From assembly GCA_900074725.1 (NCBI GenBank), contig LT598454.1, forward strand, positions 502,854 through 566,853: DNA of 64,000 nucleotides, given 5' to 3'. Both the position numbers and the translations under genes were made by a program. Shown piece by piece: positions 19,024 to 29,811 of the stretch (the stretch's first letter is position 1; the number at the start of each line of letters is the position of its first letter). Origin of the DNA: Lachancea dasiensis. Its lineage: Eukaryota > Ascomycota > Saccharomycetes > Saccharomycetales > Saccharomycetaceae. The notes beneath the pieces are model-generated. The model had not been told where the DNA came from. It did not search any database and saw nothing but the letters and a program-made list of their open reading frames with translations.

Positions 19024-19662
19024 CTACTTATCGATTTTCGTTAGATCGCTCGGTTTGTCGGACCTCAGCTTCCTTCCAAGCATGCGAAATGGTGTCAAGC
19101 ACCACCTCAAGAAAAACGGTGCCGCCCACATGCTCACTAGTATTCTCAAAGGATATAACAGCTTCACGATAGCATAGGACAAAGCTCCTGATAGAACGAG
19201 ACGATTGCGGTCAAACCCTTTGTCATGATCACCAACTAACTTTTCAATTACTTCTCCGCAACGATCCAGCAAATCCTTGAAGTATACCGGGAGGTCGTAC
19301 TGTTCATCGAAATTCAAAGTATATAGGGCCCACCAGAAGGCAAATAGGGGCACAATAGCGGTTATTTCGTGCATGATCAAAAAGGAAGATACAGTGCTCA
19401 CCGGATTTGTCTTACCCAGCTTCTCGAAGTATGCACGAAATTTGGGTCTCTCGTTGAGTTTTGTCAAGAAGCGGGATTTAGCTATAAATTTGTGCAGCCT
19501 ATCTAAGCTTTGAGGGTTTTTATCGGGCTTTGCATCGTGGGTTGAACTATAGCGCAGTTGTGCGATCGTAATTATATTTGGACGCACCAAGCTCACAGCC
19601 CGCGGCGCGAGTCTGCCCATTTGGGAATGATGGAAATTCAAATTCCATAAATTTGAAGCCAT
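19024..19662 (-). CDS. MRX11: Mitochondrial FAM210/DUF1279 membrane protein Mrx11
   Basis: Small mitochondrial inner-membrane protein of the FAM210 (DUF1279) family; S. cerevisiae Mrx11 associates with the mitochondrial expressome, with no defined biochemical activity. The first about 40 residues are Arg/Ser-rich and poor in acids (ending QLRYSS), a likely import presequence. The core is FRAYFEKLGKTNPVSTVSSF followed by a hydrophobic span at about 98-116 (ITAIVPLFAFWWALYTL) and a second hydrophobic stretch near 165-195. The ATG is the first in frame. It lies between SSN3 and ISM1, matching YPL041C. Confidence 0.88.
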   Translation of the reverse strand: MASNLWNLNFHHSQMGRLAPRAVSLVRPNIITIAQLRYSSTHDAKPDKNPQSLDRLHKFIAKSRFLTKLNERPKFRAYFEKLGKTNPVSTVSSFLIMHEITAIVPLFAFWWALYTLNFDEQYDLPVYFKDLLDRCGEVIEKLVGDHDKGFDRNRLVLSGALSYAIVKLLYPLRILVSMWAAPFFLRWCLTPFRMLGRKLRSDKPSDLTKIDK

Positions 19663-19770
19663 GGTGGATTTCAGGACCAGTCTTAATGGAAGCCGGTCTA
19701 TTTATAAAGATATCGTCTACTATTTTGTTATATGTACATGTTCTATAATGCGCAGCTAATTAACAGGTTT

Positions 19771-22728
19771 TCACATGACCGTCTCGTAACATCGCGAACA
19801 GAGTGAGTTTGCTTCCTTTGAGTTGGCTCTCCAACACCTAGGACACTCAAACATTTCACTTGCCTCCACAAGTAAACCGACCTTTTGACCATTTACCAAT
19901 TTGTTGAAACCGTCGTAGTTATCTGGCATTCGTTCGATCACCAATCTGCCGACCTGTAATAAGTCCTCTAGGGACTCTCTGGATACACGCAATTCAGCGT
20001 CCTCTGGTAGAAAAATTGTCGCTTGAGTTTGAATAGTTTTGTTCACGGATGTCAGCTGTTTGAACAATTCATTGTAAAGTCTCAAAATCTCGAGCTCATT
20101 TTCTTCGAAATGCTTAACAATCGAGGTAGAGCCTGGAATTTCAAGACTGGTCCAAAGACGTAGCAGCGGGGACGCATCCAAGTTGTCATCAGATTTCTGC
20201 CACCAGGCTTTTGGAAGGTAGTTCCATGCCTCTTGAATCATAATAGGAACTATTGGGGCCAAAATGCTCCGATACACGTCGAAAATGTGAAACAAAGTGG
20301 TTTGTATCTGTTGCTTTTTCAAACTAGGCGCAGGATCCGCATATAGAGAATCTTTAACGATATCGAAATAGAATGCCGACAAGTGGTTGTTCATGTGGTA
20401 TAATACTGCTGTCAAACCTTTTGAAAAATTGTTCGATCGATAGTGCTTTAGTACTTCATCGCTCAAACCCTGGAGCTTACACAAGGTGTACTGATCCAAT
20501 GGTCTCAATTCATCGAACGTGAGAAGCTTGTAATTGGTTTCTGACTTTTGCAAATTACCTAATATGAATTTCAGCATCAATCTTAGTTTCTTTAATGATT
20601 CTGCAACGTGTTTGGTAACCGTTGATCCGATGGCAATGTCTGTTGTAAAATCAGCTTGGGCAATCAGAAGTCTTAAGCCGTCAACTCCTAATGCTGGAAT
20701 GCCTTTGGCTTCATCGCCGGCTATAACACTTTCGGGTGCGATTGTATTTCCAATTGATTTCGACATTTTGATCCCCTCTTCATCCAGGGTAAACCCATGA
20801 GTGATTACACTTTTGTATGGAGCTTCTACTTCTCCATTCGTTGCGATTTTAGTGAGTAAAGAGCTCTGGAACCATCCTCGATGCTGATCAGAGCCCTCCA
20901 AATAAAGGTCGGCAAGTGGGGAAGGTAGGTGCTCCAACCCCAGCTCCTTGTTGTAAAAGTGCATCAAAACTTTCCAACTACTGCCGCTGTCAAACCAAAC
21001 ATCCACAGTATCTTTTCCACGGCGATAGAGGTGAGCAGTAGCCTGGTATTTTGGTGGTAGCCATTCACTAACATCACTGTTATCATCCTTGAACCACGCA
21101 TCGATCCCTTTCCTCTTAATCACGCATATGACATGATCAATAATTTCCTCAGTCATTACAGCCTCATCTGGGTTTTTTATACTGTGGAAAGCAGGAATGG
21201 GTACACCCCAGGACCGTTGACGGGAAATGCACCACTCATTTCTAGATTTGATGAATGACGACAGTCTGGTATATCCCCTTTCCGGGTGGAACTTAACATT
21301 TTCTAAGCTCTTCAATGCTATTCCTTTCACTTCAGTTAAATCTGCGAACCATTGTGGGGTAGCTCTGATGATCACCGGTCTTTTGGACCGCCAATCGTAA
21401 GGGTATGAATGAACGTACGTTTCGCTGCTAACAAACATTTGAAATTTTTTCAATAGCTTTAGGACCTCATCGGTTGTCTCTCGACATAAGACTTTTCTAG
21501 CCATGCCAGTTTCTTGCTCACGTAGATGCTCGTGCAAGTAGTCGGGTAGCATATCAAGTTTATATCTTCCTTCATTATCTACCGGCGAAAAGATCTCCAG
21601 ATCATTGTTGATTCCAATAAGGTAATCATCGAAACCGTGCCCAGGAGCCGTGTGCACAAATCCAGTACCAGCAGCGCAACTGACGTGATCACCGTGAAGG
21701 AATGGATTCGATTCACCGGTTAAGGGGTGTTCGTAAGCCAACCCGGCTAAATCTGATCCTCGAATTTCACATACTAAACGAGCCGAATTGTCAGGGAAAA
21801 CTTTGTGCTTCAAATCTGGTTGAATGAGGAGATATTCAGAGTTACTCTCGTAAACTCCGTAAACAAGGTCTTTGTGGAAGCATACGGCCTTATTTGCAAA
21901 AATTGTCCATGGTGTGGTAGTCCATATAACAACTTTGATTTGCGTCTTTGAGCTCATCTGTGTCTGACCTAATCGATCTTTCAAGAGCATGGAAGATTCG
22001 ATATTTAGCGGGAACTTCACATACACTGATGTAGATTCGTGACTCTCATTATATTCAAGTTCGCTTTCTGCTAAAGCGGTCCTGGTCTCCGTACCCCAAT
22101 ATACTGGCTTGTTTTGCCGCTTAATCAAACCATTCTTGACCATGTCTTTCAGGTTTGAAAGTTGGTCCAGTTCAAACGATCTGTGCATAGTTTCGTAATG
22201 ATCTTCCCAGTCAGTGGCTATGGCAAACTTATGGAATTGATTTTTCTGGCTTTTTATGGTCTTCTGGGCGTGGTGTGCCGCCAATGAACGGACTTTGAGA
22301 GCGGACAGTTTGTCTGGGCCATGCTGCAGTTTTTGAAGCGCCTTCAGTTCAATGGGCAGTCCGTGGCAGTCCCAGCCACTCTTGTAGTACACATATTTGC
22401 CCTGTAGCATCTGGAATCGGTTGATGATATCTTTCAATATCTTGTTCAAAGCATGGCCCAAATGCAAATCACCGTTTGCGTAGGGTGGACCATCATGAAG
22501 CACAAAAAGTTTATCCCGAACAAAATCAGCTCTGTCGCTTAAATTCAGGGCCCTGGCTTGTTGCAGAAATGACCTCAACTGCTCATCATACAGTGCTTGT
22601 GAAGATTGTGGAATTAATTGATCTACCGTTTTCTGCAAATTTGACCGATTAGGAAACTTAGTTTTCGGGAGTGACAACGTTTTCTGGTACGCATGCCTTG
22701 AATACAGTTGCAGACAGCTCTTCACCAT
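19771..22728 (-). CDS. ISM1: Mitochondrial isoleucyl-tRNA synthetase
   Basis: Class I aminoacyl-tRNA synthetase that charges mitochondrial tRNA-Ile. The 985 residues match the bacterial-type IleRS layout: an N-terminal presequence, the HIGH motif as HLGH in [11 protein letters not shown] (about 83-93), an editing insert with [14 protein letters not shown], the class I lysine motif KMSKSIGN (about 652), an anticodon-binding helical region, and a C-terminal four-cysteine knuckle CPRCW...CSRC. The first ATG gives a plausible presequence ([20 protein letters not shown]). Length is close to S. cerevisiae Ism1 (1002). It corresponds to YPL040C, 108 bp from MRX11 on the same strand, and divergent from MET31. 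Confidence 0.96.
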   Translation of the reverse strand: MVKSCLQLYSRHAYQKTLSLPKTKFPNRSNLQKTVDQLIPQSSQALYDEQLRSFLQQARALNLSDRADFVRDKLFVLHDGPPYANGDLHLGHALNKILKDIINRFQMLQGKYVYYKSGWDCHGLPIELKALQKLQHGPDKLSALKVRSLAAHHAQKTIKSQKNQFHKFAIATDWEDHYETMHRSFELDQLSNLKDMVKNGLIKRQNKPVYWGTETRTALAESELEYNESHESTSVYVKFPLNIESSMLLKDRLGQTQMSSKTQIKVVIWTTTPWTIFANKAVCFHKDLVYGVYESNSEYLLIQPDLKHKVFPDNSARLVCEIRGSDLAGLAYEHPLTGESNPFLHGDHVSCAAGTGFVHTAPGHGFDDYLIGINNDLEIFSPVDNEGRYKLDMLPDYLHEHLREQETGMARKVLCRETTDEVLKLLKKFQMFVSSETYVHSYPYDWRSKRPVIIRATPQWFADLTEVKGIALKSLENVKFHPERGYTRLSSFIKSRNEWCISRQRSWGVPIPAFHSIKNPDEAVMTEEIIDHVICVIKRKGIDAWFKDDNSDVSEWLPPKYQATAHLYRRGKDTVDVWFDSGSSWKVLMHFYNKELGLEHLPSPLADLYLEGSDQHRGWFQSSLLTKIATNGEVEAPYKSVITHGFTLDEEGIKMSKSIGNTIAPESVIAGDEAKGIPALGVDGLRLLIAQADFTTDIAIGSTVTKHVAESLKKLRLMLKFILGNLQKSETNYKLLTFDELRPLDQYTLCKLQGLSDEVLKHYRSNNFSKGLTAVLYHMNNHLSAFYFDIVKDSLYADPAPSLKKQQIQTTLFHIFDVYRSILAPIVPIMIQEAWNYLPKAWWQKSDDNLDASPLLRLWTSLEIPGSTSIVKHFEENELEILRLYNELFKQLTSVNKTIQTQATIFLPEDAELRVSRESLEDLLQVGRLVIERMPDNYDGFNKLVNGQKVGLLVEASEMFECPRCWRANSKEANSLCSRCYETVM

Positions 22729-23335
22729 TCAAGTATTTCTGATGTTTCCGCAAACCTGGTTTTCAATCGTGTTCTGATTGTCAATGTCATCAGCTGGTAT
22801 ACTTTATTTGGTATTCTAATATTTTTCTAAATATAATAATATCTCGTCCTTGTCTCGGATATTTTGAGAGAAGTACTAGCGTGTAGTGTTGTTGGAGGTT
22901 CGAAAAAATATCAGGATACTCTACATGTTCTACTGACAAAGCTCATTTGAGCATGTACATAGCTCGCTGCACTGCCCACTCGCCATTAATTCGCTACCGT
23001 GATCTAAATTAGCTGTAAAGTGGCGGAATCTAAATCGCTTCAAGATGAGGAGGAATTAATGTTACCACTAGACAGATATAACACAATTGAAAAACGATAA
23101 TAGTATGGTATTGGACCGATACAAAGACCTACGCAAATCCCAAGTTTATTTTGATGACACCTTAATCTGTCATTTAACAGGTCACATGCTCTTAACAAAA
23201 AGTTGAAGCCATAGTAAAAATTTGGTAAATGCCGATGAGCACTAACCTTAGGTTAGGTGCGTGGACTCTAGCTCAAATAGCTCTCCTTCTCGCAGATAGC
23301 TATTATACTCCGATCACTCGAAGCCAAGAACAAGC
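22729..23335. other. ISM1-MET31 divergent promoter region
   Basis: A 607-bp region between divergent genes. It contains a Cbf1-type core GTCACATG near 23182, but I see no AT-rich CDEII or CDEIII beside it, so it is not a centromere. No coding or RNA gene is seen. Confidence 0.5.
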
Positions 23336-23965
23336 ATGAATGAAGATGCTGTATTTTTCCAACAAGCGGCCGAAGCTTTAATCGCTACCAGCTTGAAAAA
23401 CTCAAATGTTGATCCGACAATAAAGGAGCTGCTGAATCGGCTCAAACATGTGAAGCCAGGAGTCTCTGCGACTCGGGTTCCTCAGCAGATTCCTCTAGAG
23501 AACAAATCCGTTTTGGACTACTTCGATCAACTTCTCAGTAATACAGATGTCATTTCAACCAGCACAGACGCAGTCTCGAGCAGTTCATTTGGTTCGGGAG
23601 CGGACCGCAAGAGAAGAAGGTCAGACACCGCGGAACACGGTAGCCAAGACGAAAGAAAGGATGATGGCAGTGGCAGCAAAGGCAGCACATCATTAGATGA
23701 TGATCCTACGGCGAAGAAATTCCCGTGCGCTAAATGTGATCTGATATTTCGACGTTCCAGCGATCTCAGAAGACACGAAAGAGCACACTTGCCCATTCTA
23801 CCGAACATTTGCACCCTTTGCGGTAAAGGCTTCGCTCGTAAGGATGCACTCAAGAGACATTTCGATACAATGACGTGCAAGAGAAATCGGGAAAAACTTC
23901 TGAGCATAGGGGGAGATATCAACGAAATACTGGAAAAGGCCAAGCTCAACGGTGCAAAGGTATGA
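23336..23965 (+). CDS. MET31: Met31/Met32 zinc-finger regulator of sulfur genes
   Basis: Sequence-specific DNA-binding protein that, with Met4 and Cbf1, switches on sulfate assimilation and methionine genes. In 209 residues the DNA-binding part is near the C-terminus: finger 1 at C131-H151 (CAKCDLIFRRSSDLRRHERAH without gaps) and finger 2 at C159-C181, where the last zinc ligand is Cys instead of His (KRHFDTMTC), a Met31/Met32 trait. The N-terminal half is Ser-rich with conserved LLNRLKHVKPGVSATRVPQ, likely the Met4-interacting region by family analogy. S. cerevisiae keeps two duplicates, MET31 (YPL038W) and MET32 (YDR253C); here there is one ancestor, between ISM1 and EGD1. Confidence 0.93.
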   Translation: MNEDAVFFQQAAEALIATSLKNSNVDPTIKELLNRLKHVKPGVSATRVPQQIPLENKSVLDYFDQLLSNTDVISTSTDAVSSSSFGSGADRKRRRSDTAEHGSQDERKDDGSGSKGSTSLDDDPTAKKFPCAKCDLIFRRSSDLRRHERAHLPILPNICTLCGKGFARKDALKRHFDTMTCKRNREKLLSIGGDINEILEKAKLNGAKV

Positions 23966-24299
23966 CACCGAGAAACTAAGATCAAGTTCACACCACGAGG
24001 ATGGATGTCCGGTGTCTGGGTAGTGCGGAAAAGCAAGTATTTCTCGCCTTAGTGTTTTGAGTGGGCAGGTTTCCCGACCTAATGGCGAATGCGGCGACCG
24101 TGTCGTTTGACTTCCTGGTTTATCTAGATAGCAACTTGAGGGCTGCTAGACCACCCGCTACCTTTATTGGTTTTCTTTTGTATTAAAACGGCTAGAAACT
24201 AATTCGTGATCTTTTGTACTATTTACTAATGTCCTCAAAATACAACGTGAAGCTATAGCAGCACGTCTAACTCATTCGGAAATCTGGATTTGTATATGT
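23966..24299. other. MET31-EGD1 convergent intergenic
   Basis: A 334-bp gap between convergent genes. It holds both 3' ends only; AT-rich stretches around 24171-24240 are likely 3'-end-forming regions. No gene is seen. Confidence 0.4.
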
Positions 24300-24779
24300 C
24301 TACTCGACGTCAGCATCAAAGCTTTGGCCAGTCAATTCTGGGATATCTCCGTCAGCCTTTTCCTCGCTGCCCGCGGCACCTGGAGCGCCACCTTGAGCGC
24401 CTTGCATTTGCGAGGCCAATTGCGTCAATGCATTGATAGACTCCTCACCTAGCTGAGGAATGATGGATGGGAACAATTCATTCAAAGACTTTTCTTGAGG
24501 AATACCGTAGAATACAGAGGTGTTGTGCTGGGGGGCGTTTTGAACGCCAACTCTGTTGAAGTGCAGCACCTTGCCATCGTCCTTGAAAAAGTTTGCTTCT
24601 TCCACTTGGTCAATGGTCACAGCGCGCAACTTGGCAAGTTGAGCCTGCAATTTGGTGTCATCTTTGTTGCCACCGGCAGAGGAACCAGTCTTCTTGGCGA
24701 ACTTTCTGCGGGTACCACCAACTTTGTTGGCAGCAGAAAGCTTTTGTAGCTTGGCTAATTTTTCTTGGTCAATGGGCAT
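24300..24779 (-). CDS. EGD1: Nascent polypeptide-associated complex beta subunit
   Basis: Beta subunit of NAC, which binds the ribosomal tunnel exit and shields emerging chains. The 159 residues match S. cerevisiae Egd1 closely: the ribosome-binding RRKFAKK at about 24-30, the NAC domain at about 38-105 ([30 protein letters not shown]), and an acidic Ala/Gly-rich tail. The ATG gives the usual [11 protein letters not shown]. Strong codon bias agrees with high expression. S. cerevisiae has duplicates EGD1 (YPL037C) and BTT1 (YDR252W); one copy here. Confidence 0.96.
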   Translation of the reverse strand: MPIDQEKLAKLQKLSAANKVGGTRRKFAKKTGSSAGGNKDDTKLQAQLAKLRAVTIDQVEEANFFKDDGKVLHFNRVGVQNAPQHNTSVFYGIPQEKSLNELFPSIIPQLGEESINALTQLASQMQGAQGGAPGAAGSEEKADGDIPELTGQSFDADVE

Positions 24780-25152
24780 ATTTGAGGGTTTGGTAAGTCT
24801 CCTTTCAACAATGCGTGCTGTAGTCTACTAACTTGAGGCAAGTGTGTGAATTCAAGAGCTTTGTGGTCTCTGATACTAAAAATTTTTCACACGTTTTGTG
24901 ACTGTTTGGAACAAAGTGATTTCACGTGTAGTATTACACACATTGAAAAGCCGGTGGGTTACTCAATTCCTGCGCCATAGCCGGAAGCTAGCCTATTCTT
25001 CGGTTTACACCCCCTTGGTACGTGTGCTGAAACTAATATCGACTCCTTAGCTCGACGTTTTATTGGAATGTTCGCAATTTTAACCGTCCAAATTCGCAAG
25101 AGTCTGAAAATCCTGTATGTACTTTAATTTCAGTCGTGTTAGGCATCCAATT
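24780..25152. other. EGD1 promoter region
   Basis: A 373-bp gap between the EGD1 start and tRNA-Ile. It contains an E-box TCACGTG at 24922-24928, about 145 bp before the EGD1 ATG, and AT-rich stretches. No further gene is seen. Confidence 0.4.
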
Positions 25153-25226
25153 GGTCTCTTGGCCCAGTTGGTTAAGGCACCGTGCTAATAACGCGGGGAT
25201 CAGCGGTTCGATCCCGCTAGAGACCA
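25153..25226 (+). tRNA. tRNA-Ile (anticodon AAT)
   Basis: A 74-nt cloverleaf can be folded by eye: acceptor GGTCTCT pairs with AGAGACC, followed by discriminator A; D arm GGCC...GGTTAAGGC; anticodon stem CCGTG/CGCGG enclosing loop CTAATAA with AAT at 25187-25189; T arm AGCGG TTCGATC CCGCT. There is no intron. Six T residues (25227-25232) directly after it form the RNA polymerase III terminator. It matches remembered S. cerevisiae tRNA-Ile(AAU) along its length. Confidence 0.98.
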
Positions 25227-25644
25227 TTTTTTATCGTAGATCTGAAGTCCGGTGCTTCTTTCACTAGTCATTATCATGAATGGATGTCCTATTGAATTAC
25301 AAGTTTGTTTGAACACAGGATTTGGTCTCTGGTGTGGTTGGCAATTTACGGAACTAAAGAGGTAGTTCAATATAGTTCAAGAGTATGGTATAAATATACT
25401 ATTATTTTATGCCTGCTTGACCTGTGTGCAAACCGTTATTCACTCATTCAAGCATGCCCACATACACTGAAACTCACATGTACACAACTGACCCGATAAA
25501 TGAGAATTGATCTCAATATTGAAACATACATCTTCGTATTTAATTTATAAATTTTAACCATTATCGCTTGGTGTATCCGTGGAAGTTTCGGTTCCTGACG
25601 TTCACATCCTTATTAGAGTAACAACCCAGCAGGGAAGGTCGAGT
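25227..25644. other. tRNA-Ile to SVL3 intergenic
   Basis: A 418-bp AT-rich gap holding the tRNA terminator and the 3' region of SVL3. No gene or LTR fragment is recognisable, although tRNA flanks are a common Ty target. Confidence 0.4.
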
Positions 25645-28308
25645 TCAAGCCTTATTTTTCTTTTTACTGAATAAACCAAATTTTGATTTTTTCTTCCCAG
25701 ACTCTGTAGCGCTGAGATCGAATTCTTGTTCGTGTGCAGCTTCCGTTTCCTTGTACTGGCCACCATTTTCGGGATCAGAGACCGGCGAGGGTTCGCTTGC
25801 ATTCATGTTGTTGTGTGGAGACATCGCAGAAGTTGATTCGTTCGATAAAGACGAGGTGCTCGAATGGGGGCTAGACCCATGCTGGGGAACAGGGTTGTGT
25901 ACCACAGTATGTGACGATATGTTAGGCTGGGGAACGCTGGGCTCACCGATTATAGTGCTGGAACTTATTTGGCGCTGCTGAGGAGAAACTCCAGAAACGG
26001 GGTCTGTCAATTGTGTTGCTGCGGACTTGGGGCCTAGCTGTGAAGCATTGGGGGGGAAGTTTATCTGCAGGCCACTCCCATTTTGGTATCTACTAGACAT
26101 TGTTGTAGGGGGCGCCACGTTTCCCATCATGGAGTTCGTACTAACATTGTTAACAACAATAGGCTGAGGGGCTCCATTTGGTTGAGGTGCGCCAGGGGGA
26201 GCAGCGCCAGTACCAGACATGGAGAGCACGTCCATACTTGAAGCGTGGCGCAAGTTTGGCATATTGCTCCTTCTGTTTTTCCTGCTCGTGGTTTTGAACT
26301 GATGCGTTTGATGTTGTCCGGGAGGGCCCATTTGAGTGCCCATCGCGGGCCCAAGTTGGCTGGGCAGAGCTGGGTGAGATCCATTGAAACTTTGATTACC
26401 TAAAGGATCCTTCATATTAGTACTGCCTACATGAGAAGCTCCATGCATTTGCCTGTTGCTCCTCCCCATATATGATGGCTTCCTTGGCATTTGACCATTA
26501 GGACCCGAAACAGATCCATTTTGTTGTGATAATGAGGGACCGCTGTAGTACTTTGTGGGTGTCGGTCTGGCTCTGGCAGCAGCTCGTTTTTGCAGCTCCA
26601 ATTCTTTCTCCTTCAACTCCAACTCTCTTCTACGCAATTCTAACTCACGTTCGCGCAAAACTGCACCGTTCGCACCTGCAGCGATATCTTTAGCGTCAGT
26701 GTTGACCGGACCAGAAGCGTTGGTGTCGCCATTAACTGAACCATTAGCTGAATTCGTTGCGAGAGCCTCATTTGACATTTGTTTCTTTTGTTGGGATGGA
26801 GATGCATCGTACTGAACGCCATACAAGGCAATATCCTCAATATCACGAAGATTGGGAGTCCCGGTGGAGGTGTAATGAAATGACTCCCTGGGGGTAGTTC
26901 TTGCCTGTGCATCATCTGCTTGTTGCAGTTGTTGTTGCTGTGATTGTTGCTGTAATTGTTGAAGATGTAGGCGCTCCTTCTGATTCTGTTGTTGTTGTTG
27001 CTCGAGCTGTCTTTTGTGGCCTGATTCCAAAGCAGCAACCTTACGTTGTTCATTCGCCATATCGTTATTCAACTTGGCTAATCTGCCTTGCAGGTTGGTG
27101 ATTTCAGCTTTGTATTTGAGTTCTTGCTCGCTAGTGGCACGTAGTTGGCTTGCGTAATTCTCTTTCGCAGTGACTAAAGTTTCGCGGGTAGAGCGCAGCT
27201 GGGCACTGATTGTTCTGTGTTCTTGTTCCAAAATGCCTACCTTTTCTACGAGTTTGGCCTGAGAATCCAGGCGTCCAAACCATTGAGACTCGCCGTCATT
27301 TATCTTCTGATATTGACACATCATTGAATAAAGAAACTCCAAATATGGGGTTTTGATACCGTAGTCATCGGCAAGCAAGATTGGCTGGAGTAAAAGCATG
27401 TCAATATTCAGTGGGGCAGTCTTGTGTAGAAAGTGGTAAGCGAGCTGCGGCAGTTCATTATTGGTGTTCTTCAACCATAATGAAAGTAAGTCCTTTTCGT
27501 TGTCGAACCCAGCAGGCAGCTTAGCACCCATGGTTTTCGTGACTGTAATAATTTCTGTGACCAATCCTGAAATTAGAGGCTTGGCGAGTATCTGTTCATT
27601 AAGATGGGCGGGCTGCGAATTCTCTAAAAGAATAAAGAGTGGATCAAAGCAAATTCGAGGAAGTGCCAATTTCCATTGCTGCGATAAAAATTCCAAGTAA
27701 GAGAAGTTGCAGACGTGTACCTTATCGCGAGGGAAAAGCTTCAAGAACAATCGTTTGAAAGTCTCGAGTAGCGCGACATTATCGGCAGGATACTTTGTGG
27801 CGCCCTTGACGCCAGATTCACCCAGATAAACATTTGAAGCACCTTTATGATGGGCCGCCTGTACGAAGCGTCCCTCTGACACTTGCCTTATGTCAAAGTC
27901 GCACATCACGGAAAACACCTTGAGTTGCCCAAATTCTATTGACATTTTAACGAAGGGCTCTAAATGTACGAAGCCTGAGCTTTCCACCAGGATTTTGGTA
28001 TTGAGATTGAGTACCGGGTTCAATTTGGCGGCGAGGCTCGAAATATCCTGTAGTGACGAAGCGCTAAGGATGACAAGATCAAATATTCTGCTGCTACCAC
28101 CGCTGCCCGCTAGCATATCATCGATACTCTGGTAGTGGTGCTCAAAGCGGAATGTTTCGTTTCCGTATTGTGTAGTTTCCATACAAATTTCGGCGCTCTT
28201 CGTGCTGCTAACATGTACCAGGCTCACACTTTTGGACTGCTGGATCCGCCAAGCGTATAGCAAGACGTTGGTATTGTCTCCCACCGCGAGAACTCTCAAT
28301 GACGACAT
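25645..28308 (-). CDS. SVL3: Svl3/Pam1 bud-site/cortical protein
   Basis: Single ancestor of the S. cerevisiae ohnologs SVL3 (YPL032C) and PAM1 (YDR251W), poorly understood proteins at bud and neck cortex linked to vacuolar morphology (Svl3) and to suppression of PP2A loss (Pam1). The 887 residues start with a ketopantoate-reductase-like Rossmann region (SSLRVLAVGDNTNVLLYAWRI, about 1-330), followed by a coiled coil near 360-470, a Gln-rich run near 440-470, a second Glu/Leu/Arg-rich heptad region near 560-595, and a long Ser/Pro/Asn-rich disordered tail ending in KKKSKFGLFSKKKNKA. I start at the ATG giving MSSLRVL; the frame is open 50 more codons but only from TTG. Neighbour EGD1 fits both ohnolog blocks. 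Confidence 0.88.
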   Translation of the reverse strand: MSSLRVLAVGDNTNVLLYAWRIQQSKSVSLVHVSSTKSAEICMETTQYGNETFRFEHHYQSIDDMLAGSGGSSRIFDLVILSASSLQDISSLAAKLNPVLNLNTKILVESSGFVHLEPFVKMSIEFGQLKVFSVMCDFDIRQVSEGRFVQAAHHKGASNVYLGESGVKGATKYPADNVALLETFKRLFLKLFPRDKVHVCNFSYLEFLSQQWKLALPRICFDPLFILLENSQPAHLNEQILAKPLISGLVTEIITVTKTMGAKLPAGFDNEKDLLSLWLKNTNNELPQLAYHFLHKTAPLNIDMLLLQPILLADDYGIKTPYLEFLYSMMCQYQKINDGESQWFGRLDSQAKLVEKVGILEQEHRTISAQLRSTRETLVTAKENYASQLRATSEQELKYKAEITNLQGRLAKLNNDMANEQRKVAALESGHKRQLEQQQQQNQKERLHLQQLQQQSQQQQLQQADDAQARTTPRESFHYTSTGTPNLRDIEDIALYGVQYDASPSQQKKQMSNEALATNSANGSVNGDTNASGPVNTDAKDIAAGANGAVLRERELELRRRELELKEKELELQKRAAARARPTPTKYYSGPSLSQQNGSVSGPNGQMPRKPSYMGRSNRQMHGASHVGSTNMKDPLGNQSFNGSHPALPSQLGPAMGTQMGPPGQHQTHQFKTTSRKNRRSNMPNLRHASSMDVLSMSGTGAAPPGAPQPNGAPQPIVVNNVSTNSMMGNVAPPTTMSSRYQNGSGLQINFPPNASQLGPKSAATQLTDPVSGVSPQQRQISSSTIIGEPSVPQPNISSHTVVHNPVPQHGSSPHSSTSSLSNESTSAMSPHNNMNASEPSPVSDPENGGQYKETEAAHEQEFDLSATESGKKKSKFGLFSKKKNKA

Positions 28309-29811
28309 CTTCTCGACGTTTGATACACTACTGTGTTGGGGTTGATGCTTGCCACTGCACTCTAATTGAGCTTGAGCCGGATGATCGCGGGCTTGAACGC
28401 TTAAAAGCCTTAATTGCCGAATAACCAACCAACTTTTTCGTTTTCCGAGAAAATGCAAAAAACGCCCAGTCGTGGTTTAGTATCACTGGCGACGTCTTGA
28501 CCTCCGCCAGGAACGCTCTCAACGGATTTAACTGGATAATTGCAACGAGACTCGACTCGAAGATTATTTCTAGGCAATAATGCATGAATGAGGATCTAGC
28601 ATACTCTGGATGGAGGTCGTTATGGGCAGACACACAAGGTGTTACTGCGAACGGCCCGTGGTCTCCTTCTTCGAAAAAAAAAAGTTGATTTTTTTGGCAG
28701 GACTTGTTGTCCGATATCATCTGCCTGGTGCTGCCTGTGCGTTGATGCTGAGGTAAAAAAAATTCGTGTACTTGTTGATGTCCAAAGTCTGCGACGGACG
28801 CACGCTACCGGAAACGGAGTCTTGTTTGTTTATCGTCGGGAAGTACCGATTAGCAATTTGTAGGAATTTTTTTTAGTTGTGCTGTACTCTGAGAGGGAGG
28901 GGGGGGCTTAAACAACCAACCTGGTTTGGTAGAAAAGTGGTGGTGGGAAAGTGGGCTTCTTCCGAACCACAAACGGGATTGCGGAAAGCCCCATAACGGT
29001 TATCTCGCGAAGAAAATGGCAAGGTATTGGTTGGACGCAAAATAGTGCGTTGTAACCCGCGCTCCATGGTGACGGTGGTTTAGACCATAGTTGGATCGTG
29101 AGGGCTTTTCGTTGTTAGAGGCCTGGCTCTCGATTTGGTCATTTCAGCAAGCAGGTAGTGGTGCTATCAACGTGATGTGCAACTCTGCACGATGCTCTGA
29201 AGACGGATAATGGTGAACCAAGTTCAACAAGCAAAGGATAAGTAGCGTAGAAGGCGGCTGCCCTCATTGCCCCGCATGTGTTTTAGAGAAAGGCAAACTG
29301 AACCCGACGCTTGGCGAATAGCTTGGTAGTTAGTCCTTGATGGTCCCTCCTAGCCCCATTTGGGCGTCGACACTAATGTTTGCCGGGATGAAGTGGTATG
29401 TAGTCTCCAAGAAGCACTGAATATCCCATTAATTTTTAACCACACAAAGCTCGGCGGCTAACGTCGTTGATAGTGATACGTATGTTTGGGAGCTCGCGAC
29501 ATGCCCCATATCGGCTGTCTGAGTTGAAGGACCGATACCTTGTAGAAACTCGGGAGTTTCATGAGGATCGCTAGTGTCGGACAACCACTTCATATGTACC
29601 GGTACCCTCTGTAAGTAAGGGGTCTTGAACTCACTACATGACATTAAAAACCAAAAAGTGTGTCTAAAACATGTTAATTCATCAAGAGAGATACACAACG
29701 GTACTGAGGAGTTTTCATCACGTTCCATTACGTTAACAAGTTTCCTATAGCTAAGGTGGGAGCTCTTCCTTATCTGAAAATATCGGAATGCCCTGAGGGT
29801 ATAGGATGTAT
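28309..29811. other. Long SVL3 upstream gap
   Basis: About 1.5 kb without a gene I can support. Near SVL3 there are homopolymer tracts (A run near 28674-28683, T run near 28690, G run near 28905) of the kind found in nucleosome-depleted yeast promoters. A 133-codon minus-strand open stretch at 29429-29830 begins inside the LTR and resembles nothing I know. S. cerevisiae genes YPL036W-YPL033C do not appear here. Confidence 0.5.

Noticed and set aside
23180-23260. Possible centromere beside GTCACATG in the ISM1-MET31 gap
   Set aside because: A CDEI-like core is present but there is no long AT-rich CDEII or a CCGAA-centred CDEIII nearby. The same holds for the E-boxes at 33438 and 42932.
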